From NCBI GenBank assembly GCA_020091685.1, contig CM034602.1:420051-484050 (forward strand): a stretch of 64,000 bases of DNA, given 5' to 3'. The DNA is from Lutjanus erythropterus (lineage: Eukaryota > Chordata > Actinopteri > Lutjaniformes > Lutjanidae). The notes beneath the pieces were generated by a model. It saw only the letters and a list, made by a program, of their open reading frames with translations, was not told the DNA's origin and ran no database searches. Both the position numbers and the translations under genes were made by a program. This document shows, one piece after another, positions 51,930 through 62,300 of this stretch. How positions within the stretch are numbered: the stretch's first letter is position 1; the number at the start of each line of letters is the position of its first letter.

Positions 51930-52175
51930 GGAGATTTTAAAAACATGCTTACAAGTCTCAGTGTTCTTACATGCACCTTTCAACTAGGAATTGTATTAAT
52001 CAATTGTACATTTCTTATTGGCTATTTATTTTATTATCTCTCTGTCTTTTCTTGCATTGTTTCTATTGTATTTCTGCTTTGTTGCCTAATTTAATCTCGG
52101 CATCACTGAACATGAGGGCCACCCTTCAATATATTCCTGAGAAATAAATAAAGGTTGAATGAATCAATGATCAAT
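51930..52175 (+). repeat. Possible LINE 3' tail
   Basis: TCTGTCTTTTCTTGCATTGT, ATCACTGAACATGAGGGCCA and TTGAATGAATCAATGA after AATAAATAAAGG resemble the 3' ends of fish non-LTR elements. No coding sequence remains. Confidence 0.35.
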
Positions 52176-52712
52176 AACTGGATGGTAGGAACTAAAACTA
52201 GGATTAAAAAACAAAGTAAATGTGTTACGTTTCAAGTTGTTCTGTCAGTTTTGTTTGATGATCCAGTGGAAGTTTCGTATCACAGAGGCCAACACACTGA
52301 GCTTATCTTGTAAATTATAACCTCTAATTATGTTGTAATGATCTTTTAGTTTAGTTTTATTTTTCCTGTTCTGTGTGCTTTTATCTGCTCTTATTATGTT
52401 TATCGTTTGGATTTTTTGTGCTTTTGCCTGTGTGCTTCTCACATACCAGGACATACACTGTTTCAGCTACACAACAAAACACAACATTTAAGCACACAAA
52501 CGCTACAAACAAAAGAACATTACATCAGACAAATCATTTTTAAAGAATCACAGTTAAAGATGTGTAGGTTTCAAAATATCTATAGTCAAAGGATCACTGA
52601 TGTTTGTTGTCCTTATAAATAAATAAATGAAATGAAGATGGCCTCAGTCTAAAACTGAGAACTAAACAGCCTACATGAAGCAAAAACACTCAGATTATTA
52701 TGATGTATTAAA

Positions 52713-53071
52713 CAGGGCGTCACGGTGGTTCAGTGGTCAGCACGGCCGCCTCACAGCAACAAGGTCCTGAGTTTGATCCTCCAGCTGGATCAGGGTCTTT
52801 CTGTGTGGAGTTTGCATGTTCTCCCCGTGGGTTCTCTCCGGGTTCTCCGGCTTCCTCCCACAGTCCAAAGACATGCATGCAGATTAATTGGTGACTCTAA
52901 ATTGTCTGTAGGTGTGAGTGTGAGTGGTTGTCTGTCTCTATGTGTCAGTCCTGTGATGAACTGGTGACTTGTCCAGGGTGAACCCCGCCTCTCACCCAGT
53001 GTCAGCTGGGATAGACTCCACCCCCCCGACCCTTCAGGAATAAGTGCTTACAGAAAATGAATGGATGGATG
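52713..53071 (+). mobile_element. Teleost SINE (GTGGAGTTTGCATGTTCTCC type)
   Basis: Head GTCACGGTGGTTCAGTGGTC with B-box-like GAGTTTGATCC; body TGTGGAGTTTGCATGTTCTC, CAGTCCAAAGACATGCATGC, TAATTGGTGACTCTAAATTG, CAGCTGGGATAGACTCCACC; tail GAATGGATGGATGG. A full-length copy of a family ubiquitous in ray-finned fishes. Confidence 0.85.
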
Positions 53072-53257
53072 GACATTAAGACAATCAGTAAGTTAAAAAA
53101 TAATAACTAAATAAAATAATAATAACTGACTCTCCAAAATAAAAGCACGACTGAACTACACTATATTCATTGTATACTACATTATTAATATATATTTTAT
53201 ATACAATATAGAGCCACATTTTCTTTGTAAATGGTTAAAATAACTGTTAAGACGCAG

Positions 53258-53269
53258 TGCGCATGCGTA
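53258..53269 (+). promoter_or_regulatory. Candidate NRF1 site upstream of tbc1d15
   Basis: TGCGCATGCGTA, close to the NRF1 palindrome GCGCATGCGC, about 95 nt upstream of the start codon in a TATA-less, CpG-containing promoter. Confidence 0.5.
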
Positions 53270-53361
53270 GAGCTGTCCAGCGGAAGCTGACTTGTCAGTT
53301 TTGTTTTGGAAGTTGACAGGCACGTGAGCTGCTGACGTCATCAGTGGAGCGAGGAGGCGAC

Positions 53362-53385
53362 ATGGCGGCGGAGTCTGTTCTGAAG
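53362..53385 (+). CDS. tbc1d15: tbc1d15 exon 1 (MAAESVLK)
   Basis: Eight codons with donor AAG|gtaaaa, phase 0. The human protein likewise begins MAAAGVVSGK before IIYEQEGVY. Confidence 0.85.
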
Positions 53386-56300
53386 GTAAAAACATGATTT
53401 CTCTTGAAAGTGTGTCGGTGTCCACGATGATAAGTGTAACCATGTTTATGTACATGAGTCGGTGTGTGTTACAGACACACAAAAACACGCACACACAGCT
53501 CTGTTAGCTGTTAGCTCACCAGCTGATGAGTTAGCTGAAGTTAGCCGCTGTGCTAACTGTGTTGTAGCCGCAACGAGCACAGAGAGGACAAGATGCCACG
53601 ACAGCAGCTCAGTCTCATGTTAACTTCACCTGTGGCTTCACCTGTACGCCTGCACACCTGTACCTGTGTTTGTGTGTGTGTGTTAGCCTGTAGAGGCACA
53701 GCTCGACCTGCAGCCCCTCACACCAAATGCTAACGTCAGGCTAACATTGACATCTTAGCATTGGAGCTAACTGACGGCTGTAAACAGCTCAGTGGGGCCC
53801 TGAGGAGGAAGAGGAGGAGGAGTAGAAGAAAAACCGTCTGAACTGGTCAGCAGTTCGTCTTTAAACTAGCAGACAGTTTATCAGAACAGTGACTCATCAG
53901 AAACAACTGAAACACCTCGTTTCTGCTTTTTGCCAAGTCACCATCACCATAAAGTTCAGTTAGCTGTGTGTGCTAAATGCTAACGCTAGCAAACAAAAGT
54001 TTCTGGTGTGTTTTTTTTCTGTGAAAACAACAGTTCACAGCTCTGAAGCTCGAGCTAAACTGCACACCATCACGTTCATTAACCTAAAGACACAACGGAT
54101 ATTATATATTTATGTTCAAATGAGACTATATGTGGTGTTTTTTTTCCCTGATTTTTACAGTGAAGTCATCTTTTGTTTTTCTATCACGAGTCATTATATC
54201 CACATGAAAAAAAATCATTATATCCACATGACTGATGATTATTGAGCAAAAAATCTTATTGTGTTCATGTTTTCTTAACATTGTTCTTTCAGTTTTGTTA
54301 CAATATCAATAAATGTATTTAGACAGTGCTATTAGATTTTGTATCGCAGTATATTCTATAGAGGTGTTTCCAAAACCTTTTTTCAGGCGACCCACTTTTT
54401 AAACATTTTGACCCAATTCACCATCAGTCTTATCAATAAATCTTGGGTGGTAAAAGGTAATTTATGCATACATGAATGTTCCTGACCACGTTTACTACAA
54501 ATTTCACATCCTTATATTATCTTGAGGCGGTTAATGGAAACATATACTTTATACATATACTTTATAAATAAAGCATTTAAGTAATAAAGGCTCTTGTTTT
54601 TTTCCTTTCATCAGTAAAACAATATATGCATTTTAAACACTATAAAAGCTGTACTGCAAGGGTGCTTGGGTAGCTCATTTGGTAGAGCGTGTGCCTCATG
54701 TATGGAGGCTGCGAGTCCTCTGCAGCGGCCATAGGTTCGACTCCCGCATGCAGCCCTTTGCTGCGTCTCCGGCTGTGTTTCTCCAATTCCTGTCATATCT
54801 TCAGCTGTCCTATCAATTAAAGGCATAAAAGCTGTATTGCAGATATAAATCTTAAATTTGCTGAATTTCTTCTGCAGTCTTTGATTTATGTGGTGACCCA
54901 AAGAAAATCTCCTGTGACCCACCTGTGGGTCATGACCCAGTGTGAGAATTGAGAATTTACAGTATGTTATTTTAGAGAAAATGTCTAGATCGATATATAT
55001 ACCATAAATCGTGGATTAACCCAAAAAATTTGAGATGTTATTTATAAGGCGAGCTCCTGAGCCTGACAGTTCAACCCAAAATCCAAACTACATATTTCTC
55101 CTCCTCCCTGTGCTTCTGTTTATCCATCTGGATAGTTTCAGTGTGAGCTGTGAGTTTTAGAGATATTTGACTTGTCTTCAATATAATGGAAGCAAATGAC
55201 ACTCAGCTTGTGGAGCTCAAAGAGACAAAAATACTAAATACTATACTAAATAATAACATTTGAAAAACTCATCAGCAACTTCTCTTTAACGACTCATGAG
55301 CTGGTGAGACAGGACAATCCACAGACCTTGCTGTGAGCAGTTTCATGTAGGAAGTGCACAGAAAGAAGCGTGTAACATCCCCTTATGGACGAGAGGCTTG
55401 TGCCCGTGACAGCGCAGGATGTGAACACTAATGGCGACCTCCTCTTGTCCAGTAGATGCACACTTCCCTCTGTGTAGTGATTCGGTTGGTGTGTGTAGTT
55501 CAGTAGAGAGAGAATAGTTCCTCCGTGAAACTGCTCACAAGAAGGTGTGTGAATTTTCTTGAGGAAGTGGTTCTTGATTTCTTGGGATTTTTCGGGTGAA
55601 CTGTCCCTTTAATAATTTCGGTTTGTTCCTCCTGCGTGTTTGCAGTCAGTTGCTCAGATGAGTCAACTTTTCCTGAAAATGAAGACTCATCAATGTTTGT
55701 GAATCTCAGCAGGAGGTTTAAGCAAACATCCAGTCAGTGAGGACCGTCTGCTGGTAACCTCCAGATGTGACAGCAGCACCAGAACGCCTGCAAAAATGTA
55801 CCCCAATGTAGTTAACATTTTAAACGGAGGTTTGAGGTTTTATTATTCTCATTATAAAAAATGAGAAACATTTTGAAGAGCATTGTATTTTATTTTGATA
55901 GTCTCTGTCTGTCAGTGGGCCTTCACAGTAAAGGTAGGCAGATGTTAATTCACTGCAGGAGAGACTTGATGTTCTCCGACATTAGAGGGAAAATAAAACT
56001 CCACGATCCTGCATCCTGACGTGAAATCTACCGTGTTACACATGAGAAGAAGAACGTGACGTGCAGCTGATCTTAACGTTCCGTCTGTCACACAGGTCAT
56101 ATTTGAACATGAAGGAGTCTTCATCCATCCGAGCAGCGATGAGGACGCCATCGAGCAGGATTTACTCGTTTCAGGGTCTCTGAGGATCGTTGACAAGGTA
56201 AAACACGTGTTAATGTTTCTGTGTTTCAAAGATCACACATCAGTGTGAGGCTGCAACTAACAACAGATATCAATTAATTTACAGATCGATCATCGGCCAT

Positions 56301-59300
56301 ATTAACTATCAATTAATTGATTAATCAGACAGACAAAATCTTAAATGTTGCATTTATCAAATCTTTATTTCCACAGCAACATGTTCCACGTTCTCTGACA
56401 GCATTACATACATCTTCAGAAATAAAGCTGATAACTAGAACCATATAGAGTTCTTCAGCTGGTCCATGTAGGAGAACCTGTTCTCTTGGAACCCTCTCAA
56501 AGAGTTCTACCTAGAAGCCAACATAAAGGGTTACAACCAGAACCATCTGGGAAAGGTTTCACCTAGAACCCCCTGTGAGAGGTTCTACAGAGGACCCTTT
56601 ATGGTGCACCCTCTAGAGGTTCTATCCAGAACCTTTCTACCTCTCTTGGGGTTCTTACAAGAATCCAACCAGGAGGTTTTAATGACAACATTGTTATATT
56701 CCAAGGGTTCTATTTAGAACGCATTCAGGAGGTTCTACCGAGAACCTTGTTATGTTCCCCCCTTGATGGGTTCTTCAAGGATTTCAACAATCCTTGCAGA
56801 ACCCTTTCTTCTGAAAAAGGGTCTGTGGATGAAAAGAGTTCTAAATGGAACTGTTAGTCTTACAAAGAACCCTTGACAAACCCTTTCTTTCAAAAAGAGT
56901 TCTTCAGAAGCAAATAGTTCTGGGTAGAACCACTTCCTTTCAGGAAGAACCCTTTTAGAACCCGTATTTCTACGAGTGTAGCCTACTATAATTAGCTGCA
57001 TGTTTCACATGTTGATAGAAGATCGATTAAAGTTTCTTATTGATCATTGATTGTTTTCATCTCTAGACTATAAATCATGACAAACAATAATAATCAGATA
57101 TTCGTATGAGAAGTTGACAGCAGGAGATTTTTGTTTATAAAATGACTCCATGGTTTAATTGATTATATAATCAGAATGATTATCAGTTCATTTCCTGTCG
57201 GTGATTAATCAGCTAGTTCAGTGTTATTAATGGTTCATAAATTTGAGTTTTAGTTTTAATCTGAATATGATCATGATGATTGATTATATATTGTAGATAA
57301 GACACATGTACCTGTACACACTTCTTATTTGTTATTTTTGTTATATTATCTCTTTATATATTGAAGTAGAATATACTTTTTTTTTTTTTACATCGTAGTC
57401 TGTAACGTCCTGGGGATCGATGAGGTGTTTGTGTGTCTGTGTGAAGCGAGTTGTTGCTGATGTGTTTTTGTGTCGTCACTCTGTCAGGATGCTGAAGTCG
57501 TTGTGGAGTACAGACCTCTGGAGGACACAGTCGACCCGTCCAACATGCTGTGTGCTGGAAAGGTTTGTCTCTCTTTGTTTAAACACACACACAGCAGTTA
57601 GTTTAAGTATTTATAAGAACCAGAATTTGAAACTTCAGTACGAGATCATTTTGTTTTTTAAGAACCTGCACACTGTGCTGGAACAGGAAAGGAACTCTGG
57701 AACACTGTCTGGTTCTGCTGTGCTGCAAGGCAAAGTTCAGGCAGAACAATAAATAATTAATAGTTTCAGTGCTTTTAATATGATTAAATGTTCATATTTC
57801 ATTGTTTCTAAACACATTATATTTTGATAACTTTAATAACACAAAAATATCATCATCATCATCATCATCATCATGAGAAAAGTATTCCACATTTTATTTA
57901 TTTTATTTGACCTTTATTTAATCAGGCAAATGATCAGGAGTAAATTCTGAGAAACAGGAAGAGTGTCTGGAAGAAAACAGTGTCAAGATTAAAAGTTAAT
58001 CAAAAGTTTAAAGACAGAGACGCACAACAAACATGAAACATAAAAGACATGGTGTGGAACACAGACGAGGGCAGGTGATGAACGGATAGCAACAACAAAG
58101 GAACAAACGACCAGAGACACGCACAGCAACAAACAACAAAACCAAAAAAAACAACAAAAAGCAAACAGGCACAACAACAAAACAAAATAACAAACAATGC
58201 AACAACAGAAAAAAAACACAGCAAAAGAACAAAAGAATGCGCGGGTTTTAGAACACTGTAGAACACTATAGATCTGTAAACAGCGAGTCAGTGGAACCTG
58301 ACAGTAGAAATAAAGAACATATCATGTGACCTGATCAGGGACCAAATGTTAGCAGCAGTTAAATTGATTCAGGAGCATAAATCCATGTGAGATCATTGAG
58401 AATTTATAGGAGACATAAAATCTAATCTGTGTATCTGAATCCACAGTTAATCCAGATTCACTCTCCACTTTATTTTAACCAGCACTGTGTGTGTGTTTGA
58501 TCAGGACTCCAGTTCAGTGATGGAGTGGGACCAGTGTTCAGGTGAGAGGTCCCACCAGCTGCTGGAGACGCAGCAGAGCTACGAGACAGAGTGGGACATG
58601 GTCAACGCCGTGTCCTTCAAGAAGAAGAGCTGCACCAACGGAGAAGGTGAGTCATTCTTCATACATGCATCACATATTATATTTAGACTTTTATCAGAAG
58701 GTGGACAGAGGACAGTGCACGCTTTATCAACACTTAAAGGGATAGTTCACCCAAAACTGTAAATTCAGTCATTATCTCCTCACCCTCCTGCAGAGTGAAT
58801 GGAATTCTGTTAGAATCTCTTTCATGTCCAAGTAAAACTGGTACTGAAACATCCTGAAGTTGATCAATAATGAATGGAATCTGAAACTTATTAAATTTGA
58901 GGAACCAGCCTCTGATATTAAATATAAAACTGACATGTCAGAAATCTGTTTTGGAGGAAATAAAATGTGTTTCCTGACAAACATGTTTAAATGCATTCAC
59001 AGCACGTCAACAGTTCACCGTCACAGGGACGAGGTGTTAATAAAGTTTACACAGAGAGACATCAGATCATCCCGATCAGAGGCCTCTAATATTGATCAGC
59101 TGCTGATTCTGCTCTGATATTTTAATTTGTCTCAACTCGGTAGAGTCGACTACAGAAATGACCAAAAACAAATCTGATCGTTCTGGATCACAGCTGATCC
59201 GCCAGATCTGTTTGGGCCTGATGACGATGATGATGATGACGATGATGACGATGATGACGATGATCATGTGTTCTGTTCCCTCCGTGCGATCTGTCAGGCT

Positions 59301-62300
59301 CTCTGAACCACAGCCATGAGAGGAGCCGGTGGGCGTTCTCCTTCAGCGTCGGTGACCTCCGGTCCGTCACTGTGAAGGAGGAGGGTTGGACCTTCCTGGT
59401 CTTCAGACTGAAGGAGTCCACGTCCCTGCCGGCTCTGCACTTCCACCAGGGCGGCAGCACCGAGTTCCTGGACAGCCTGAGGAGGTTCGCTCTGCTCAGC
59501 GAGTGAGTACCACGACAACACAACAACAAACATATGGAAACACACAACTGATCAATTAGTGGAAAAATTATTGCCAGATTGATCATGAGTTGAAAAATCG
59601 GTGGAGCGCTCCGGCTGTTTTCACATGTTTGAACCTATTTTTCAATTGATAAGATTGTGACGGGGTTAATTTTTCATAAATATCTGATAATTTATTGACC
59701 AAACAACTAATAGACAATCAGTACTTTTTCAAACTATGAATACAATGAGATATTTTATCAATAATCCATATATTGACCTGTCCTCTGTACAGTTTGGTGG
59801 AGGCTGCGCAGATTTTGGTTGTTTGTGCTCAGAGGAACAATCAGTATTCTTTAATTGTTGTTCACTTGTGTTGTTTTTATGTTAAATTGTGTTAATTACA
59901 CACGTGCAGAGTGATTGTGTGTGTTGGTGTGTGTCGCCTCAGTGGACACATTTTATTAGCTCAGATTCTTGTGTCCTGAGGACGAGGACAGCGTCTCCTT
60001 GATCTCACAGCAGATAGCTGTTATTAAAGTTCTTATCGAAGACGCTCATAATGAAACCGTCTGCTTTAAGTACCGGATATTTTCACACGGTGACGTCTGC
60101 TGACCGCCTGCCTCCTGATTGGCTGCATCATCTTTTATTTACATGCAGCAGAGATCAAAGAAAAAGATGAGTGAAGATGTCGACTCACAGTGTCAGACCA
60201 CTGAGTCGCCGTCCATCTGTCAGTATGTCTCTGCTGGACGGCGACTTTTTACAGCTTTTATTGTGAAAAGCATCAACGCGATGAGAGCGCTGAGAGTGAA
60301 GCAGAGACACAAACACACCGACAGCTCAGATGATTAAAATACACATTTTAGACACTTTAAAATGTCTTTTTTCTCGTCTCATCAACAGTCCAGAACCCAA
60401 AGAGATCCAGTTTACTGTGATCAGACCAGAACATCTTCTTTCACTGAACCTGGGAACTGTGGGATATTTTGTTTTCTCTAAAAATGACTCCACATCATTA
60501 ATTGATCATCAAAATAACTGCTGGATAATTTTCTGTCAGTCGACTCACATCGCAGAAGTTCTTAAGGATCTGTTGTGCAGGAATAGAAACAGAGTTTGAT
60601 CAGATTTTTAAAGCCTATGTAGAAATGATTGGAACATTGTATTGATTTTTAGTGTCTAATTATTAAAATATAGACGTCATGACAGATGGAGGCTGACACA
60701 TTTCAGAAAAGGAAAATAAGAAAAAACATAAACTTTCAAGATTTTAACAACCTTTGTGGCCTCTCACGTAGAGATTTCTGAGTTTACGAGGTGCACCTGA
60801 ATGCACCATGAAGTCCCTGTCTTTGTGTGTTTGACACTCCACAGAGGTGTGGTGAAGATTTTATTTTTAACAAAAACTGTAAATTAATGGTTGTTTACGT
60901 CCGTTCATTGCTTAAGTCTGTTATGAAGCACTTATTATTTTTAAAAGTTTGATCTCAGCCTGTTCAGTCAGACAGAATTTAGTTTAATCTGAGTTTATGA
61001 AGCTGCTTTGTTTTTTTGTACATCATGTGTCTTTTCTCTAAATAAAGTGGGAGAAATGAAAAGTTTAAATGTTTTCCACATTTAAATTCTTCACTTTACA
61101 GGTCAGGCAGAGGAAAAGCTTAACATCAGACTCCTTTGCACTTAACTTTTTTAAAATTTTGCCCCTCTGAAGAAGTGATTGAGTAGAAAGACGTGCAATC
61201 AGGTGATTAATAAGAATGAGTATCAGCCAATAAGAACAAGAGCAACAGCTTTGATTTAAATCATTTGAATCAAAGTCAGTTCTCAGTTTGTCAGTCGAAT
61301 CATGTGACTTATTTTTTGAAAACAAACTTCCACCAGATAAACAGTCTGTCATTAATTGAAGTCAGAGAGAGTTGATGTGTGAATGTTGAATGTCAGTTTT
61401 TTGTGTTTTTAGGGCTCCGGATGATGAAACATGTCTGTTGGTCAGCACGCCAAACAAAGCTCTGTCTCAGTCCTTCGAGAACCTGCTGGATGACAACAAC
61501 TTCGGCCTCGTGCATGTAAGAAACTACAGCATGAAGATCTACTCTGTTCTATTCTTCTGTTTTTCAATTGACAGGATTGTGACAGGGTTAATTTTTCTAT
61601 ATTTTCTGGCAAAAAACAACTAATAAATTAGTGGAAAAATTATTGCCAGTTTAATCACTGGTTGAAAAATAGGTCCAAACATGTGAAATCAGGTGGAGCG
61701 TCCGTGCGTTCCACCTGTTCTCACATGTTTGGACCTATTTTTCAATTGACAGGGTGGGGCAGGATTAATTAATAAGCTGTTCTGCCGGTGCACAAAAGGA
61801 AAAAGTGAGTTTTGCTCCCTGGATGAACTCTGAGGAGCGAGCTGTGTGTTTGTCTCCAGCAGAAGTTCAGAAAGGACCCGTACGTCACCACGCTGGGCGG
61901 ATTCTCCAAAGTCACCAACTACATCTTTGATGCTTTCCGGGGCACAGAGGAGCAGCACCAGCGCCCCCCGGAGGAGGTGGCTGACCTACTGGGTGAGGTC
62001 ATCCCGGGACTGGAGATCAACCAGCAGGAGGAGCCGGGCTTCGAGGTCATCACCAGGGTGAGGCAACGCCACGTTAATATGTAACAACATTCATTTCCTA
62101 AACTGTTATCAAGATACACTGATTTTCTGTGATGGAGGGATGTGTTAGTCGTGACTGTGTGTGTGTGTGTGTGTCAGATCGACCTGGGAACGAGGCCTCA
62201 GGTGACCAGGAGGGAACCGCTGTCAGCAGACGACTGGACCAAACACCAGGACGCGGAGGGGAGGATGGTCAACATCACACACCTCAAACACGTCATCTTT

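Larger units (their letters stand above)
53386..56095 (+). other. tbc1d15 intron 1
   Basis: 2.7 kb, non-coding. It contains a SINE at 54657-54835 and an inverted-repeat element at 55064-55612. The remainder shows no recognisable feature. Confidence 0.7.

Noticed and set aside
53970..54245. 91-residue plus-strand ORF in tbc1d15 intron 1
   Set aside because: AT-rich with F/Y/I/H composition, no family motif, and no splice sites linking it to tbc1d15.
54660..54735. tRNA gene
   Set aside because: A and B boxes are present, but the cloverleaf cannot be closed and the sequence continues into a SINE body shared with three other copies.
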